Below are positions 9,001 to 17,770 of a stretch of DNA of 64,000 bases, piece by piece. The first letter of the stretch is position 1. Every line of letters begins with the position of its first letter. The notes below the pieces were generated by a model, which worked only from the letters and a program-made list of their open reading frames with translations, ran no database searches and was not told the origin of the DNA. A program made the position numbers and the translations under genes. Origin of the DNA: Hymenobacter sp. 5317J-9 (GTDB lineage Bacteria > Bacteroidota > Bacteroidia > Cytophagales > Hymenobacteraceae); NCBI RefSeq assembly GCF_022921075.1, contig NZ_CP095050.1, positions 4,402,001 to 4,466,000 of the forward strand, in the 5' to 3' direction.

Positions 9001-11638
9001 CGGCCGCATCCTGGTAACGGTGGAGCGGGCCAACGTGCTCGACCATTTCTACGTGAGCACCGACGGCAAGGCGGCCGAGGTGAAGGTGCCAATCAAGGGC
9101 GAGCATGTGCCCAACGTGTACATCACCGCCACAGCTGTGCGCGCCCTCGACGGCCACGACCGCCTGCCCCTCACCGTGGCCCGCGGCTTCCTGCCCCTCA
9201 CGGTGGAAAAAGCCGATTCGCGCCTCGCCCTGGCCCTGGCCGCGCCGGCTGCCAGCCGCTCCCAAACCTGGCAAACGGTGGAAGTAACCACCGCGCCCCG
9301 CGCCCAGGTCACGCTGGCCGTGGTGGACGAGGGCATTCTGCAGCTCAAAAACTACCAGACGCCCGACCCGCACGCCTACTTCTACCAGAAGCGCGCCCTC
9401 GAAGTATCGGCCTTCGACGTGTACCCATTCATCTTGCCGGAACTGGGCACCAGCAGCAGCGGGGGCGACGCCGCCGACATGCGCCGCCGCACCAACCCCG
9501 TGCCCAACCGCCGCGTGAAACTGGTGGCCAAGTGGAGCGGCGTGCTCACCGCCGATGCCGACGGCAAAGTGCTCTACCGGGTGCGCGTGCCGCAGTTCAG
9601 CGGGGCACTCCGCATCATGGCCGTGGCCTACAAAGACGATGCGTTCAACTCGCGCGAGTTCACCATGAAGGTGGCTGACCCGGTGGTGATTTCGACGGCG
9701 CTGCCGCGGTTTATGAGCCCGGGCGATACGATTGATGTGCCGGTGACTTTCACGAACACAACTGCGCGAGGAATCACTGGGTTCGCTGGAATCATTTTGA
9801 ACACGCACGACCCTAAACCTTCGCGGATAGCAACTCAAGGGGCTTTAGTAGCTATTCCTTCTGCCGAAGATTTGCAGGAAGCGGAAACAGCCATTCCCGG
9901 TGATAGGACCGGCCGCAGAATTACGCTGGGCCCTAACAGCGAGAAGCGAATTGTTTATCGGGTTCGGGCTAATCAATTGAGTGGCAATGGCATTGTTAAC
10001 ACGGTTTTTCAATCGTCGACAGAGAAATTCCGTGAAGAAATCGAACTCCCCGTTCGCCCAGCCGCCTCGCTCGAAAAGCGCACCGGCAGCGGCGTGATTG
10101 CCGGCGGGGCCACGCTCCCGCTCAACCTGAAAACCGATTTCCTGCCCGCCTCACTCACCAGCCGGCTTGTTGTGAGCCGCTCGCCGCTCACGGAGTTCAG
10201 CAAGGATTTGCGCTACCTGCTGCAATACCCCTACGGCTGCCTGGAGCAAACCGTGTCGGCCGCCTTCCCGCAGCTCTACTACGCCGATTTGGCGGCCACT
10301 TTGCAGCAGAAAACCGGGGCCGGGCCTAAAGCGCAGCGCTACAACCCGAACTACCACGTGCAGGAAGCCATCCGCAAGATTGAGGCGATGCAGCTCTACA
10401 ACGGCAGCCTGAGCTACTGGCCGGGCGGCGACTACGACAACTGGTGGGCCACCGCCTACGCCGCCCATTTCCTGCAGGAAGCCCAGCAGGCCGGCTTCGC
10501 GGTGAATAAATCCGTCCTCGACAAGGTGCTGAAATACCTGGCCTTCCGCCTCAAAAAACGCGAAACCGAGCCCTACCAGTACTTCGACGTCAACAACATT
10601 GCCCGCGAACGCACCATCGCCAGCCGCGAAATCACTTACTCGCTCTACGTCCTGGCCCTGGCCGGCCGCCAGGACCCCGTGGCCCTGAGCTACTACCGCG
10701 CCAACCGCCCTCTGCTCACCGAAGACGCCAAATTCCTACTGGCCTGTACGCAGAGCCTGCTCGGCAACCAGCGCGCCTTCCGCGAGCTGCTGCCCGCCAA
10801 GTTCGGCAGCGAGCGAGCGGCCAAGCGTGCCCTCGACGGCTCGTTCTACTCCCCCATCCGCGACCTCGGCCTCATGCTCAACGCCCTCGTCAGCACCGAC
10901 CCCAACAACCCGCAAATCCCCGGCATGGCCCGCCAGCTCAGCCGCCGGATGAAAGCGGCCGGTTGGCTCAACACCCAGGAAAGTGCCTTCGCCCTACTGG
11001 CCCTCGGCAAAGTAGCCCGCCAAAACACCCGCAGCACCGCCACCGCCGCCCTCTTCATCGACGGCAAACCAGCCGGCAATTTCACCGGCAAAGACCTCGC
11101 CGTGCGCAACGTGGCCAACCGCAACGTGAGCATCCGCAGCGCCGGCCGCGGCAGCCTCTACTACTTCTGGGAAACCGAGGGCATCTCGGCCAGCGGCCAG
11201 GTGCACGAGGAAGATTCTTACCTGAAAGTGCGCCGCCAGTTCCTCACCCGCGACGGCGCCCCGCTGGGCACGCCCACCTTCCGCCAAAATGATTTGGTAG
11301 TAGTGAAGCTCACGCTCGAAGCCGGCGACGCGGCCGGGGTAATCAAAAACGTAGCCATCACCGACTTGCTGCCCGCTGGTCTGGAAATTGAAAACCCGCG
11401 CATCGGCGCTTTGCGCGAGCTGGATTGGGCGAAGGACGCCAGCACGCCCGATTACCTGGATGTGCGCGACGACCGGATTAACATGTTTGCCACGGCCACG
11501 AGTACGCCGCAGCATTTTTACTACCTCTGCCGCGCCGTGTCGAAAGGCACATTTAAGTTGGGCCCGGTGAATGCGGATGCGATGTACAACGCGGAGTACC
11601 ACAGCTACAACGGGGCCGGGGTGGTACGGGTGAAATGA
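6062..11638 (+). CDS. Bacterial alpha-2-macroglobulin, lipoprotein type
   Basis: 1858 residues. The leader MLARFRFLPL ends at the lipobox LAASSC, so the protein is probably lipid-anchored in the periplasm. A long series of macroglobulin-like beta domains is followed by a bait-region candidate rich in Gly/Ser and Arg near residues 1130-1150 (TSSSGGDAADMRRR). The thioester motif GCLEQT is intact, with Cys1393 and Gln1396, and lies in an alpha-helical toroid (about 1350-1650). Such proteins trap attacking proteases by forming a covalent thioester bond. The stop codon overlaps the pbpC start (ATGA), the classic yfhM-pbpC pairing: PBP1C would repair the wall after outer-membrane breach. About 250 bp near 9730-10000 is less GC-rich than the rest of the gene. 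Confidence 0.93.
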   Translation: MLARFRFLPLLLLLLAASSCSKKSAQEQAAQEQTDGEEIDPYANITFTFDDAVVDASKINQWDTTQFVQFSPAVPGRFKWTSAHELTFSPLSPFRPSTVFKAALRGENMPSGKQELALNRRAFHTPYLKMAAPQVFYGASKRAAGTAELAANLVFNYPVRPADVRPRLRVTQDGKPVAVEINSAEPDATLGLTFKQEVRPGSPLQVDIAPGLKPATGTIATDATLTAQADVPDQQTLEVRELTGSLLNGQPVVTVLTNQPVAAPDIEPNLKVTPKVAFSVETVESGFVLKGGFEVGKSYQIALAQGTRGTLGGVLNDKFSQTVSFEAERPSLDFSTSDKAMYLDALGARNLGLRINQVQKVKVTIAKVYANNIQQLLRGEKQYGYPEYDEDEPRESNTDEEGNYIDRSFQYYDTENIGNVLSERTISVNGLPKEAGLRLLNINLKDLEFQGPMKGLYVIRVQDTERQWLQVSKLVAVTDIGLIVKQGATGGTVVFANSIRTAQPLSGVTVNLVSSNNQVIGSTTTDNSGVAQFDSAASMKRFKLGMITATKEADFSFLDLTKSRVETSRFEVGGLTSNAAHYQAFLYGDRNLYRPGDTVRTNTVVRTEDWKSPAAGLPVKIRLLLPSGKEYSSLRQKLSAAGSFESSFILPPTVMTGLYTLEVLTGNDVLLTSRQISVEEFIPDRMKVTVTAAPAVLKPGQDVTASITAMNLFGPPAADRKFEVEFSLKQKAFAPKNYPNYNFTINSGEKRKTTSEDGEETSESALTSRFEKTVREGTTDATGKGTAAYTVPDYRDLGTLEGVAFATVFDETGRPVNRLATFDVQTQATMFGIANLPDLIGTKHALTVKLLALTPAGKPTTAPAEIKVVRKLWETVLERQGGRYVYNSQQREQTILSQTRPVGAETSFTFTPIYSGEYEVRVSRPGATSYVTQPFYAYGYGDTQANSFEVNNEGAVTIEADKPKYEPGETARLLLKAPFAGRILVTVERANVLDHFYVSTDGKAAEVKVPIKGEHVPNVYITATAVRALDGHDRLPLTVARGFLPLTVEKADSRLALALAAPAASRSQTWQTVEVTTAPRAQVTLAVVDEGILQLKNYQTPDPHAYFYQKRALEVSAFDVYPFILPELGTSSSGGDAADMRRRTNPVPNRRVKLVAKWSGVLTADADGKVLYRVRVPQFSGALRIMAVAYKDDAFNSREFTMKVADPVVISTALPRFMSPGDTIDVPVTFTNTTARGITGFAGIILNTHDPKPSRIATQGALVAIPSAEDLQEAETAIPGDRTGRRITLGPNSEKRIVYRVRANQLSGNGIVNTVFQSSTEKFREEIELPVRPAASLEKRTGSGVIAGGATLPLNLKTDFLPASLTSRLVVSRSPLTEFSKDLRYLLQYPYGCLEQTVSAAFPQLYYADLAATLQQKTGAGPKAQRYNPNYHVQEAIRKIEAMQLYNGSLSYWPGGDYDNWWATAYAAHFLQEAQQAGFAVNKSVLDKVLKYLAFRLKKRETEPYQYFDVNNIARERTIASREITYSLYVLALAGRQDPVALSYYRANRPLLTEDAKFLLACTQSLLGNQRAFRELLPAKFGSERAAKRALDGSFYSPIRDLGLMLNALVSTDPNNPQIPGMARQLSRRMKAAGWLNTQESAFALLALGKVARQNTRSTATAALFIDGKPAGNFTGKDLAVRNVANRNVSIRSAGRGSLYYFWETEGISASGQVHEEDSYLKVRRQFLTRDGAPLGTPTFRQNDLVVVKLTLEAGDAAGVIKNVAITDLLPAGLEIENPRIGALRELDWAKDASTPDYLDVRDDRINMFATATSTPQHFYYLCRAVSKGTFKLGPVNADAMYNAEYHSYNGAGVVRVK

Positions 11639-14082
11639 GATTCCGAGTGACCAAGCGGCTTAAGCTGGCGGCCAGTGCGGTACTGGCCTTAGTCGGCGTG
11701 CTTTTTTTGCTCGATTGGCTGTTTCCCCTACCGCCTGCGCCGCGTTATTCTCCCATCGTGCTGGCGGCCGACGGCAGCGTGCTCCACGCCTTCCTGAACC
11801 CCACGCAAAAGTGGCGCATGAAAACCGAGCTGGCGGAAATCACGCCGGCCTTGCAACAGGCCATTATCAATAAGGAAGACCGGTATTTCCGCTACCATTT
11901 GGGGGTGAACCCCGTGGCGATAATGCAGGCCGCGGGGCGCAATATGTTCCGAAAAGGCCGCACCACCGGGGCCAGCACCATCACCATGCAGGTGGCCCGG
12001 CTGCTGGAGCCCAAGGAGCGCACCTTCGGCAACAAGCTGAAGGAAATGCTGCGCGCCATGCAGCTGGAAGCTCATTACAGCAAGGCCGAAATTCTGCAGC
12101 TTTACCTGAACCTAGTGCCTTATGGCGGCAACATTGAAGGGGTGAAATCGGCCGCGCAGCTCTACTTCCAGCAGCCGCCCGACTACCTCTCCCTGGCCCA
12201 AACCGTCACGCTGGCCATCATCCCGAACCAACCGCGCGTGCTGGTGCTGGGCAAAAACAACGCCCTGATTCTGGCCGAGCGCAACCGCTGGCTGCGGCAG
12301 TTCCAGCAGCAGCACCTGTTTCCGGACCAGGACATTGCCGACGCCCTGGCGGAGCCGCTGGATGCGCAGCGCCACGCGGCGCCCACGCTGGCCCCGCACC
12401 TGGCGCGGCGCTTGGTCACGCAGTTTCCCACACAGCCCATCATCCGCTCCACCCTGCGGCGCAGCCCGCAGGCCAATGCCGAGGACCTGACCCGCAACTA
12501 CGTGCGACGCCTGCACGAGCTGGGCATTTCGCAGGCCGCCGTGCTGGTGGTGAACAACCGCACCCGCGCCGTGGAAGCCTACGTGGGGTCGGCCGATTTT
12601 CAGGATGCTGCCAGCGCCGGGCAGGTGGACGGCGTGCGGGCCATTCGTTCGCCCGGCAGCACGCTCAAGCCCTTCCTCTACGCCCTGGCCGTGGACCGCG
12701 GCATTGTGACGCCGAAGCTGAAGCTGCCCGACGTGCCCACCAATTTCAGCGGCTTTCGACCCGAAAACTTCGACAAGAGCTGCGCCGGCGAAGTGACCGT
12801 GGAGCGCGCCCTGACCTACTCGCTCAACATCCCGGCCGTGCGCGTGCTGGCCGAGGTGGGTGTGCCCACCTTCACGGATAAACTACGGGCCGCCAGCTTC
12901 AAAAGCGTGGCCAAAGCAGCCCCGCAGCTGGGCCTGAGCACCATCCTGGGCGGCTGTGGCGCTACGCTGGAGGAGTTGACGGGCCTGTACGCCGCCCTGG
13001 CGGATGGCGGGCGGTGGCGAGCTTTGCGACTAGTGGCGCCCTCCGCGTCGACCTCACCCCCTGACCCCCTCTCCAAAAGAGAGGGGGCACCGGACATGCA
13101 CCAAATAACTTCAGCTAAAAAGTCGACTGTACAAACCGGTGCCCCCTCTCTTTTGGAGAGGGGGTCAGGGGGTGAGGTCCTGGCAGCACGACTCGTCTCC
13201 CCCGCCGCGGCCTTCCTCATCACCGACATCCTGGCCCAGCGCACGCGCCCCGACCTGCCGATGGGCTACCAGAACAGCCGGCACCTGCCCAAAATTGCCT
13301 GGAAAACCGGCACCAGCTACGGCCGCCGCGACGCCTGGAGCATCGGCTACAACCACGACTACACCATCGGCGTGTGGGTGGGCAATTTTAGCGGGCAGGG
13401 TAGCCCGGCGCTGACGGGCGCCGACGTGGCCTCGCCCCTGCTTTTCGACCTGTTCAATTCCCTGGCCTATAACTCGCCCAACCGCTGGGCCACCCCGCCC
13501 GCCACCCTCGACTTCCGGCTGGTGTGTGCCGAAACCGGCTTGGTGCCCGGCGAGCACTGCCCCAACCAGCTCATCGACTACTACCTGCCCGGCACCTCCT
13601 CCGCCCGGCGCTGCGAGCACCAGAAAGAAGCCCTTATTTCTGCCGATGGGGCCATTTCCTACTGCCGGGCCTGCGTGCCCGAAGCGGGTTTCAAGCGGCA
13701 GCTGTTTCTGAATCCCTTGCCCGAAGTCCTGGCTTTTCGCGAGGCCCAAGGCCTGCCTGCATCGCGCCTGCCGGCCCACAACCCCGCCTGCCGGCTCGTA
13801 CGGAACGCCGACGAAGGCACCGGCGCCGCCCTGGTCATTACCTCGCCCCTCGACCACGCCGAGTACGTGCTGAACCGCGGCGAAAAGCAGCAAATGCTGC
13901 TGAGCTGCGCGGCCGGTAGCGAGGTCCGCCAGGTATTCTGGTACGTGAACGACCGGTTTCTACGAGCCGCGGCGGCCACCGAGCGAGTGTTTTTCCGTCC
14001 GCCCAGCGGCACCGTCAAAATCTCCTGCGCCGACGACCACGGCCGCAACGTAGACATCGAGCTGCAGGTGGTTGAGATGTAA
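11635..14082 (+). CDS. pbpC: Penicillin-binding protein 1C with in-frame palindrome insertion
   Basis: 815 residues; a bifunctional wall synthase at the inner membrane. The transmembrane anchor is at about 12-30. The GT51 glycosyltransferase domain has E81-D82 in EDRYFRYHLG and a GASTITMQ motif. The transpeptidase domain has S342-T-L-K345, S396-L-N398 and K557-T-G559. A BiPBP_C domain closes the protein from about 725. It overlaps the macroglobulin gene by 4 nt, implying translational coupling. Oddity: residues about 473-514, between SLN and KTG, are encoded by a palindromic repeat (13051-13178) that keeps the frame and adds a low-complexity Pro/Ser/Gly loop. Motif order and spacing otherwise fit PBP1C, so the enzyme may still be active. 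Confidence 0.92.
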   Translation: MRFRVTKRLKLAASAVLALVGVLFLLDWLFPLPPAPRYSPIVLAADGSVLHAFLNPTQKWRMKTELAEITPALQQAIINKEDRYFRYHLGVNPVAIMQAAGRNMFRKGRTTGASTITMQVARLLEPKERTFGNKLKEMLRAMQLEAHYSKAEILQLYLNLVPYGGNIEGVKSAAQLYFQQPPDYLSLAQTVTLAIIPNQPRVLVLGKNNALILAERNRWLRQFQQQHLFPDQDIADALAEPLDAQRHAAPTLAPHLARRLVTQFPTQPIIRSTLRRSPQANAEDLTRNYVRRLHELGISQAAVLVVNNRTRAVEAYVGSADFQDAASAGQVDGVRAIRSPGSTLKPFLYALAVDRGIVTPKLKLPDVPTNFSGFRPENFDKSCAGEVTVERALTYSLNIPAVRVLAEVGVPTFTDKLRAASFKSVAKAAPQLGLSTILGGCGATLEELTGLYAALADGGRWRALRLVAPSASTSPPDPLSKREGAPDMHQITSAKKSTVQTGAPSLLERGSGGEVLAARLVSPAAAFLITDILAQRTRPDLPMGYQNSRHLPKIAWKTGTSYGRRDAWSIGYNHDYTIGVWVGNFSGQGSPALTGADVASPLLFDLFNSLAYNSPNRWATPPATLDFRLVCAETGLVPGEHCPNQLIDYYLPGTSSARRCEHQKEALISADGAISYCRACVPEAGFKRQLFLNPLPEVLAFREAQGLPASRLPAHNPACRLVRNADEGTGAALVITSPLDHAEYVLNRGEKQQMLLSCAAGSEVRQVFWYVNDRFLRAAAATERVFFRPPSGTVKISCADDHGRNVDIELQVVEM
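13051..13178. repeat. 128-bp palindromic element inside pbpC
   Basis: Perfect 43-bp inverted arms at 13051-13093 and 13136-13178, with a 42-bp spacer. Each arm also folds on itself (CCCCCTCTC paired with GAGAGGGGG), giving the two-hairpin layout of a BIME. Without the outermost base of each arm the element is 126 bp, exactly 42 codons, which explains why the pbpC frame is kept. It encodes a loop containing PPDPLSKREGA and APSLLERGSGGE. No direct target duplication is evident. Confidence 0.92.
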
Positions 14083-14127
14083 TTCATTAACATTTCAACA
14101 CCCCGTCGCCGACTGAAGCCAATACAT

Positions 14128-14547
14128 ATGGACGAAGAAATAAAAAGCGATTTACACCGGATAATTAATCATTCGGTGGACATGGCCGAAAAATTATTGG
14201 GTCAACAGCAAGGAGAATTTTACCCTTTTGGCGCGGCCATTGAAATCAGTGGGGAGTTAAAAAACATTGCTTATTGGGCAGGAGAAGAACATCCGGTAAG
14301 CACTTCGGTCATCGAGGGGTTGAGGAATGCGTTCAAAGAACGAGTTGTCCGCAAAGAGGTCAGAAGCTACGCCATTACCTACGATGCATTGGTAAGGCCC
14401 GAGCCTCACTTAGAAAAATGCGATACCGTAACTATTGACTATTTCGACACCCGAAACGGCCAACTGGCGCTCTATTATTATCCCTACAAGCTTGACGAGG
14501 ATTTCAACGTGGTTTTTGGTGAACCTTGGGCAGCCTTAGCGACCTAA
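14128..14547 (+). CDS. Hypothetical protein, AT-rich small gene
   Basis: 139 residues, acidic, no signal peptide. An N-terminal helical part (DEEIKSDLHRIINHSVDMAEKLL) is followed by a predicted alpha/beta domain with EFYPFGAAIE and, near the end, LALYYYPYKLD and VVFGEPWA. This pattern resembles small cytosolic proteins often found as stand-alone or immunity-like genes, but no family is assigned. The gene is much AT-richer (about 37-45% GC) than both neighbours and uses more A/T-ending codons, a sign of recent acquisition. It sits 45 bp after pbpC and is convergent with the lactonase gene. Confidence 0.7.
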   Translation: MDEEIKSDLHRIINHSVDMAEKLLGQQQGEFYPFGAAIEISGELKNIAYWAGEEHPVSTSVIEGLRNAFKERVVRKEVRSYAITYDALVRPEPHLEKCDTVTIDYFDTRNGQLALYYYPYKLDEDFNVVFGEPWAALAT

Positions 14548-14562
14548 ACAGCTGCGTGAAAG

Positions 14563-15432
14563 TTATTCACCAAAAAAGCACGCCGGCACGCCCGCCACGC
14601 CCGGCTCGGCCGCAAACACGTTGCCACTCAACGGACACTGCTGCAGCTGCTGCGGCGTGAGGCCCGCCCGCGCCGTGGTGATGTAGAGCGTGCGCAGGTC
14701 CGGCCCGCCGAAGGCGCAGGACGAGGTGAACGGCGCGGGCGCCTGCACGACTTGCAGCAGGGCGCCCGTTTCGGGGTCGTAGCGGTGCACGCGGCCGGCG
14801 CCCCACAGGGCCACCCACAGCTTGCCTTCGGCGTCAAGAGTCATGCCATCGGGGCTGCCGCTGGCTTCGGGGATGCGAATGAAAACGCGCGGGTTGGCAA
14901 TGGCGCCGGTGGCGTGGTCGTAAGCAAAGGCCCGCACGGCGCGGGTGGCCGTGTCGATGTAGTACATCGTGCGCTGGTCCAGGGACCAGGCCAAGCCGTT
15001 GGAGTTGGTGACGTGGCGGAGCATGACGTGGGTGCTGCCGTCGGGGTCGAAGCGGTAGAGGGTGCCGGCTTGGGCACGGCCCTGCAGGTCGAAAGTGCCC
15101 ACCCAGAAGCGGCCCGCCGGGTCGCATTTGCCATCGTTGAAGCGCAGGTACTCGTCGGTGAGCGGGTCGGCCAAGCGAGTGAGGTGGCCGTTGTCGAGGT
15201 CGATTTCGTGGATGCCGGACTGCAGGGCCACCAGCGCGTGGCCGTTGCGCATGGGCACGACGGTGCCGATGCGTTTGCCGGTGGGGTAGCGCCGGTCTTC
15301 GCCCGTGGCGGGGTCGAACACGTGCAGGGCCCGCCCTTCGATGTCGACCCAGTACAGCCGCGCCGTTTCCGGGTTCCAGAGGGCACCTTCGCCCAGCTTG
15401 GCCTGCGCAGACAGAATGGATTCGGCTTGCAT
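14563..15432 (-). CDS. SMP-30/gluconolactonase-type sugar lactonase
   Basis: 289 residues; predicted to open a sugar-acid lactone, here most likely galactono-1,4-lactone to galactonate. The six-bladed propeller hallmarks are present: LGEGALW near the N-terminus with the metal-binding Glu, FNDGKCDPAGRFWVGT, SNGLAWS and SPDGMTLD. The gene lies 15 bp downstream of the KDGal kinase gene on the same strand and is the last of four genes in the galactonate cluster. The substrate is inferred from that context. Confidence 0.87.
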   Translation of the reverse strand: MQAESILSAQAKLGEGALWNPETARLYWVDIEGRALHVFDPATGEDRRYPTGKRIGTVVPMRNGHALVALQSGIHEIDLDNGHLTRLADPLTDEYLRFNDGKCDPAGRFWVGTFDLQGRAQAGTLYRFDPDGSTHVMLRHVTNSNGLAWSLDQRTMYYIDTATRAVRAFAYDHATGAIANPRVFIRIPEASGSPDGMTLDAEGKLWVALWGAGRVHRYDPETGALLQVVQAPAPFTSSCAFGGPDLRTLYITTARAGLTPQQLQQCPLSGNVFAAEPGVAGVPACFFGE

Positions 15433-15447
15433 GACGAGCAGCTTTGG

Positions 15448-16437
15448 CTAGTGGCTGGGCGTGGAGAGGTGGTGTTGAAGAACGGCAAAATGGCCGTTCA
15501 GGGTTACTTCCTCGGCGGTTTTGGTGCGCACGGGGCACCGCCCGGCAATGCCCAGCGCCTGCAAAGCGGCGCCGTAGAGCTGCACCAGCACGGGCTCGCC
15601 CGCCAGCGTGATGCCGGCCGGGATGTTCGCCCGCAGCTCATTGCACTCGTTACCGATGAGCAGGCCACTTAAGTAGAAATAATTTTCCGGCTTGCTGGCT
15701 TTTTTAAACAAGTCGTTGGTGCGCACCAGAAAAGCATTGTGCAGCAAATTGGCTTCTTGGCTGGTGCGCACGCCTTGCTCAAACCATACGCGGTTCTTCC
15801 CTTCCTCCAGCTTGCCGCTTTCTGCCACCGACGCCGCCAGGATGCTTTTGGTAGAAAGCAGCGAGAAAAGCTCGCCGGTCATGTAGGTTTTCAGCGAAAC
15901 GGCCTGGCCATGTTGCACCAGCACGTGCTTGGCGTGAGTACCGGGGTGCAGGAAAAGCTGCTTCTCTGCCGTGTTTTCGAACCGGCAGCCCACCAGCTGT
16001 ACTTCCTCGCCGCGCATCACGTCGTCGGCACTTTTCACGCCCGAAATCAGCAGTACTTCGTGCCGGAAGTCGGCCGTGGCGGCAATGGTTTCCGTGGCCA
16101 GGTCGGAGCCATCGGTGGCAAAGGGCAGCGGCTTGTACGGCACCTCCTTCATACCCACCGTGGAGGACGCCATGCCCGAAATAATCACCGGCACGTCATC
16201 CAGCGGGGTTTTCACGGCTTCCTCCAGCTTCTTTAGATGACGTTGAACAATGGCCAGGTAAAACGCCACGCGCTGCTCAGCGGGCTGGCCGGCCTGCTTC
16301 CACAGCTCGGCGGTGGCAGCATTGCCTTCCTTGGAGCTTTCCTCGGCCAGAATCTTCAGCGTCTCGCGCTCCACGAGGCGCAGGCGGAACGAGGAGGTGC
16401 CCCAGTCGCAGCTGAGAAAGGTGGTTTTGGGGTCCAT
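15448..16437 (-). CDS. dgoK: 2-dehydro-3-deoxygalactonokinase
   Basis: 329 residues. Phosphorylates 2-keto-3-deoxygalactonate at O6 with ATP in the De Ley-Doudoroff pathway. The N-terminus FLSCDWGTSSFRLRLV contains the DWGTS phosphate-binding segment of the DgoK family, followed by SGMASSTVG and LLISGVKSADDVMRGEE, both typical of the family; the length is also usual. It follows the dehydratase gene, with the palindrome at 16454-16558 directly upstream of the start codon, which could affect coupling between the two genes. ATG at 16437 is the only start compatible with the DWGTS position. Confidence 0.92.
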   Translation of the reverse strand: MDPKTTFLSCDWGTSSFRLRLVERETLKILAEESSKEGNAATAELWKQAGQPAEQRVAFYLAIVQRHLKKLEEAVKTPLDDVPVIISGMASSTVGMKEVPYKPLPFATDGSDLATETIAATADFRHEVLLISGVKSADDVMRGEEVQLVGCRFENTAEKQLFLHPGTHAKHVLVQHGQAVSLKTYMTGELFSLLSTKSILAASVAESGKLEEGKNRVWFEQGVRTSQEANLLHNAFLVRTNDLFKKASKPENYFYLSGLLIGNECNELRANIPAGITLAGEPVLVQLYGAALQALGIAGRCPVRTKTAEEVTLNGHFAVLQHHLSTPSH

Positions 16438-16453
16438 GGGTTATTAGTGCTAC

Positions 16454-16558
16454 GAGAACGTCATGCAGAGCGCAGCGAAGCATCTCGCATGCGGTAGTAA
16501 TCAATGCCAATGCAACGGAGCGAGCGAGATGCTTCGCTGCGCTCTGCATGACGTTCTC
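16454..16558. repeat. REP/BIME-like palindrome, family A copy 2
   Basis: Perfect 35-bp arms at 16454-16488 and 16524-16558, with a 35-bp spacer. The core GTCATGCAGAGCGCAGCG and the adjoining GAAGCATCTC differ from copy 1 by compensated changes, so the stem is kept. It lies between dgoK and dgoD on an otherwise co-directional operon. Confidence 0.9.
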
Positions 16559-16595
16559 TTGTCAATTTATTTCTAGCGTAATCAAGCCATCGCCC

Positions 16596-17744
16596 TTACC
16601 ACTCCGCCACGCTCCCATCCACGTTGCGCCACACGGGGTTGCGCCAATTGTGCCCGATGGCCGCGCGGCTCAGCAGGTATTCCTCGTTGATAGTAATGCC
16701 CAGGCCCGGCCCTTCCGGAATTTTGCAATAGCCGTTTTCGTAGTCGAACACCGTTTTATCCGTCAGGTAATCGAGCAGGTCGTTTTCGCGGTTGTAGTGA
16801 ATGCCCAGGCTCTGTTCCTGAATGAAAGCGTTATGGCAGGTGGCATCCACCTGCAGGCAGGCCGCCAGCGCAATGGGCCCCAGCGGGCAGTGCGGCGCGG
16901 CGGCCACGTCGAAGGCCTCGGCCATGCTGATGATTTTCTTGCACTCGGTGATGCCGCCGGCGTGCGAGAGGTCGGGCTGAATGATGTCGACGTAGCCATC
17001 GATGAGCAGCTGCTTGAAATCCCAGCGCGAAAACATGCGCTCGCCGGTGGCAATGGGGATGTTGCTGTGCCGGGCTATTTCGCGCAGGGCCTCGTTGTTC
17101 TGCGGCAGCACGGGCTCCTCGATGAACATGGGGTGGAAGGGCTCCAGCTCTTTGGCCAGCACCTTGGCCATGGGCTTGTGCACGCGGCCGTGGAAGTCGA
17201 TGCCAATGCCCAGGGCCGGGCCACCAGCCTCGCGCACGGCGGCCACGCGGGCCAGCACTTCGTCGATTTTAACGTGCGAGTCGACGTAGTTCATTTCGTC
17301 GGTGCCGTTCATTTTGACGGCGGTGAAGCCCTTGGCCACCATGCCCGCGGCGGCCAGGCCCACGTCGTGGGGCCGGTCGCCGCCAATCCAGGAATACACG
17401 CGCATGGTGTCGCGGACCCGGCCGCCCAGCAGCTGGTGAATGGGGGCGTTGTGGTACTTGCCCTTGATGTCCCACAAGGCTTGGTCGATGCCCGCAATGG
17501 CCGACATGAGGATGGGCCCGCCGCGGTAGAAGCCGCCGCGGTACATCACCTGCCAATGGTCTTCGATGTTGAGCGGGTTTTTGCCGACGAGGTTTTCCAT
17601 CAGCTCCGCCACGGCGGTGGCCACGGTGGCAGCCTTGCCCTCAATCACGGGCTCGCCCCAGCCCACGAGGCCGGTGTCGGTTTCGATTTTGAGAAACAGC
17701 CAGCGCGGCGGCACTTGGAAAAGGGTAAAATGGGTGATTTTCAT
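16596..17744 (-). CDS. dgoD: D-galactonate dehydratase
   Basis: 382 residues, the same length as the E. coli enzyme. Enolase superfamily, mandelate racemase subgroup. Removes water from D-galactonate to give 2-keto-3-deoxygalactonate. The metal ligands sit in GIDFHGRVHK, FIEEPVLPQN and ATGERMFSRW, and the acid/base histidine in AAPHCPLGP. The start at 17744 (MKITHFTLFQVPPRW) matches the family. A longer frame to 17834 would add 30 residues translated from a palindromic repeat and is rejected. Upstream lies the aldolase gene, with the repeat between them. Confidence 0.95.
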   Translation of the reverse strand: MKITHFTLFQVPPRWLFLKIETDTGLVGWGEPVIEGKAATVATAVAELMENLVGKNPLNIEDHWQVMYRGGFYRGGPILMSAIAGIDQALWDIKGKYHNAPIHQLLGGRVRDTMRVYSWIGGDRPHDVGLAAAGMVAKGFTAVKMNGTDEMNYVDSHVKIDEVLARVAAVREAGGPALGIGIDFHGRVHKPMAKVLAKELEPFHPMFIEEPVLPQNNEALREIARHSNIPIATGERMFSRWDFKQLLIDGYVDIIQPDLSHAGGITECKKIISMAEAFDVAAAPHCPLGPIALAACLQVDATCHNAFIQEQSLGIHYNRENDLLDYLTDKTVFDYENGYCKIPEGPGLGITINEEYLLSRAAIGHNWRNPVWRNVDGSVAEW

Positions 17745-17770
17745 AGGGGCTAAAAACGCTGTAATGGTAC

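Noticed and set aside
8240..9838. 532-codon minus-strand frame
   Set aside because: Antisense to the macroglobulin gene; no motifs.
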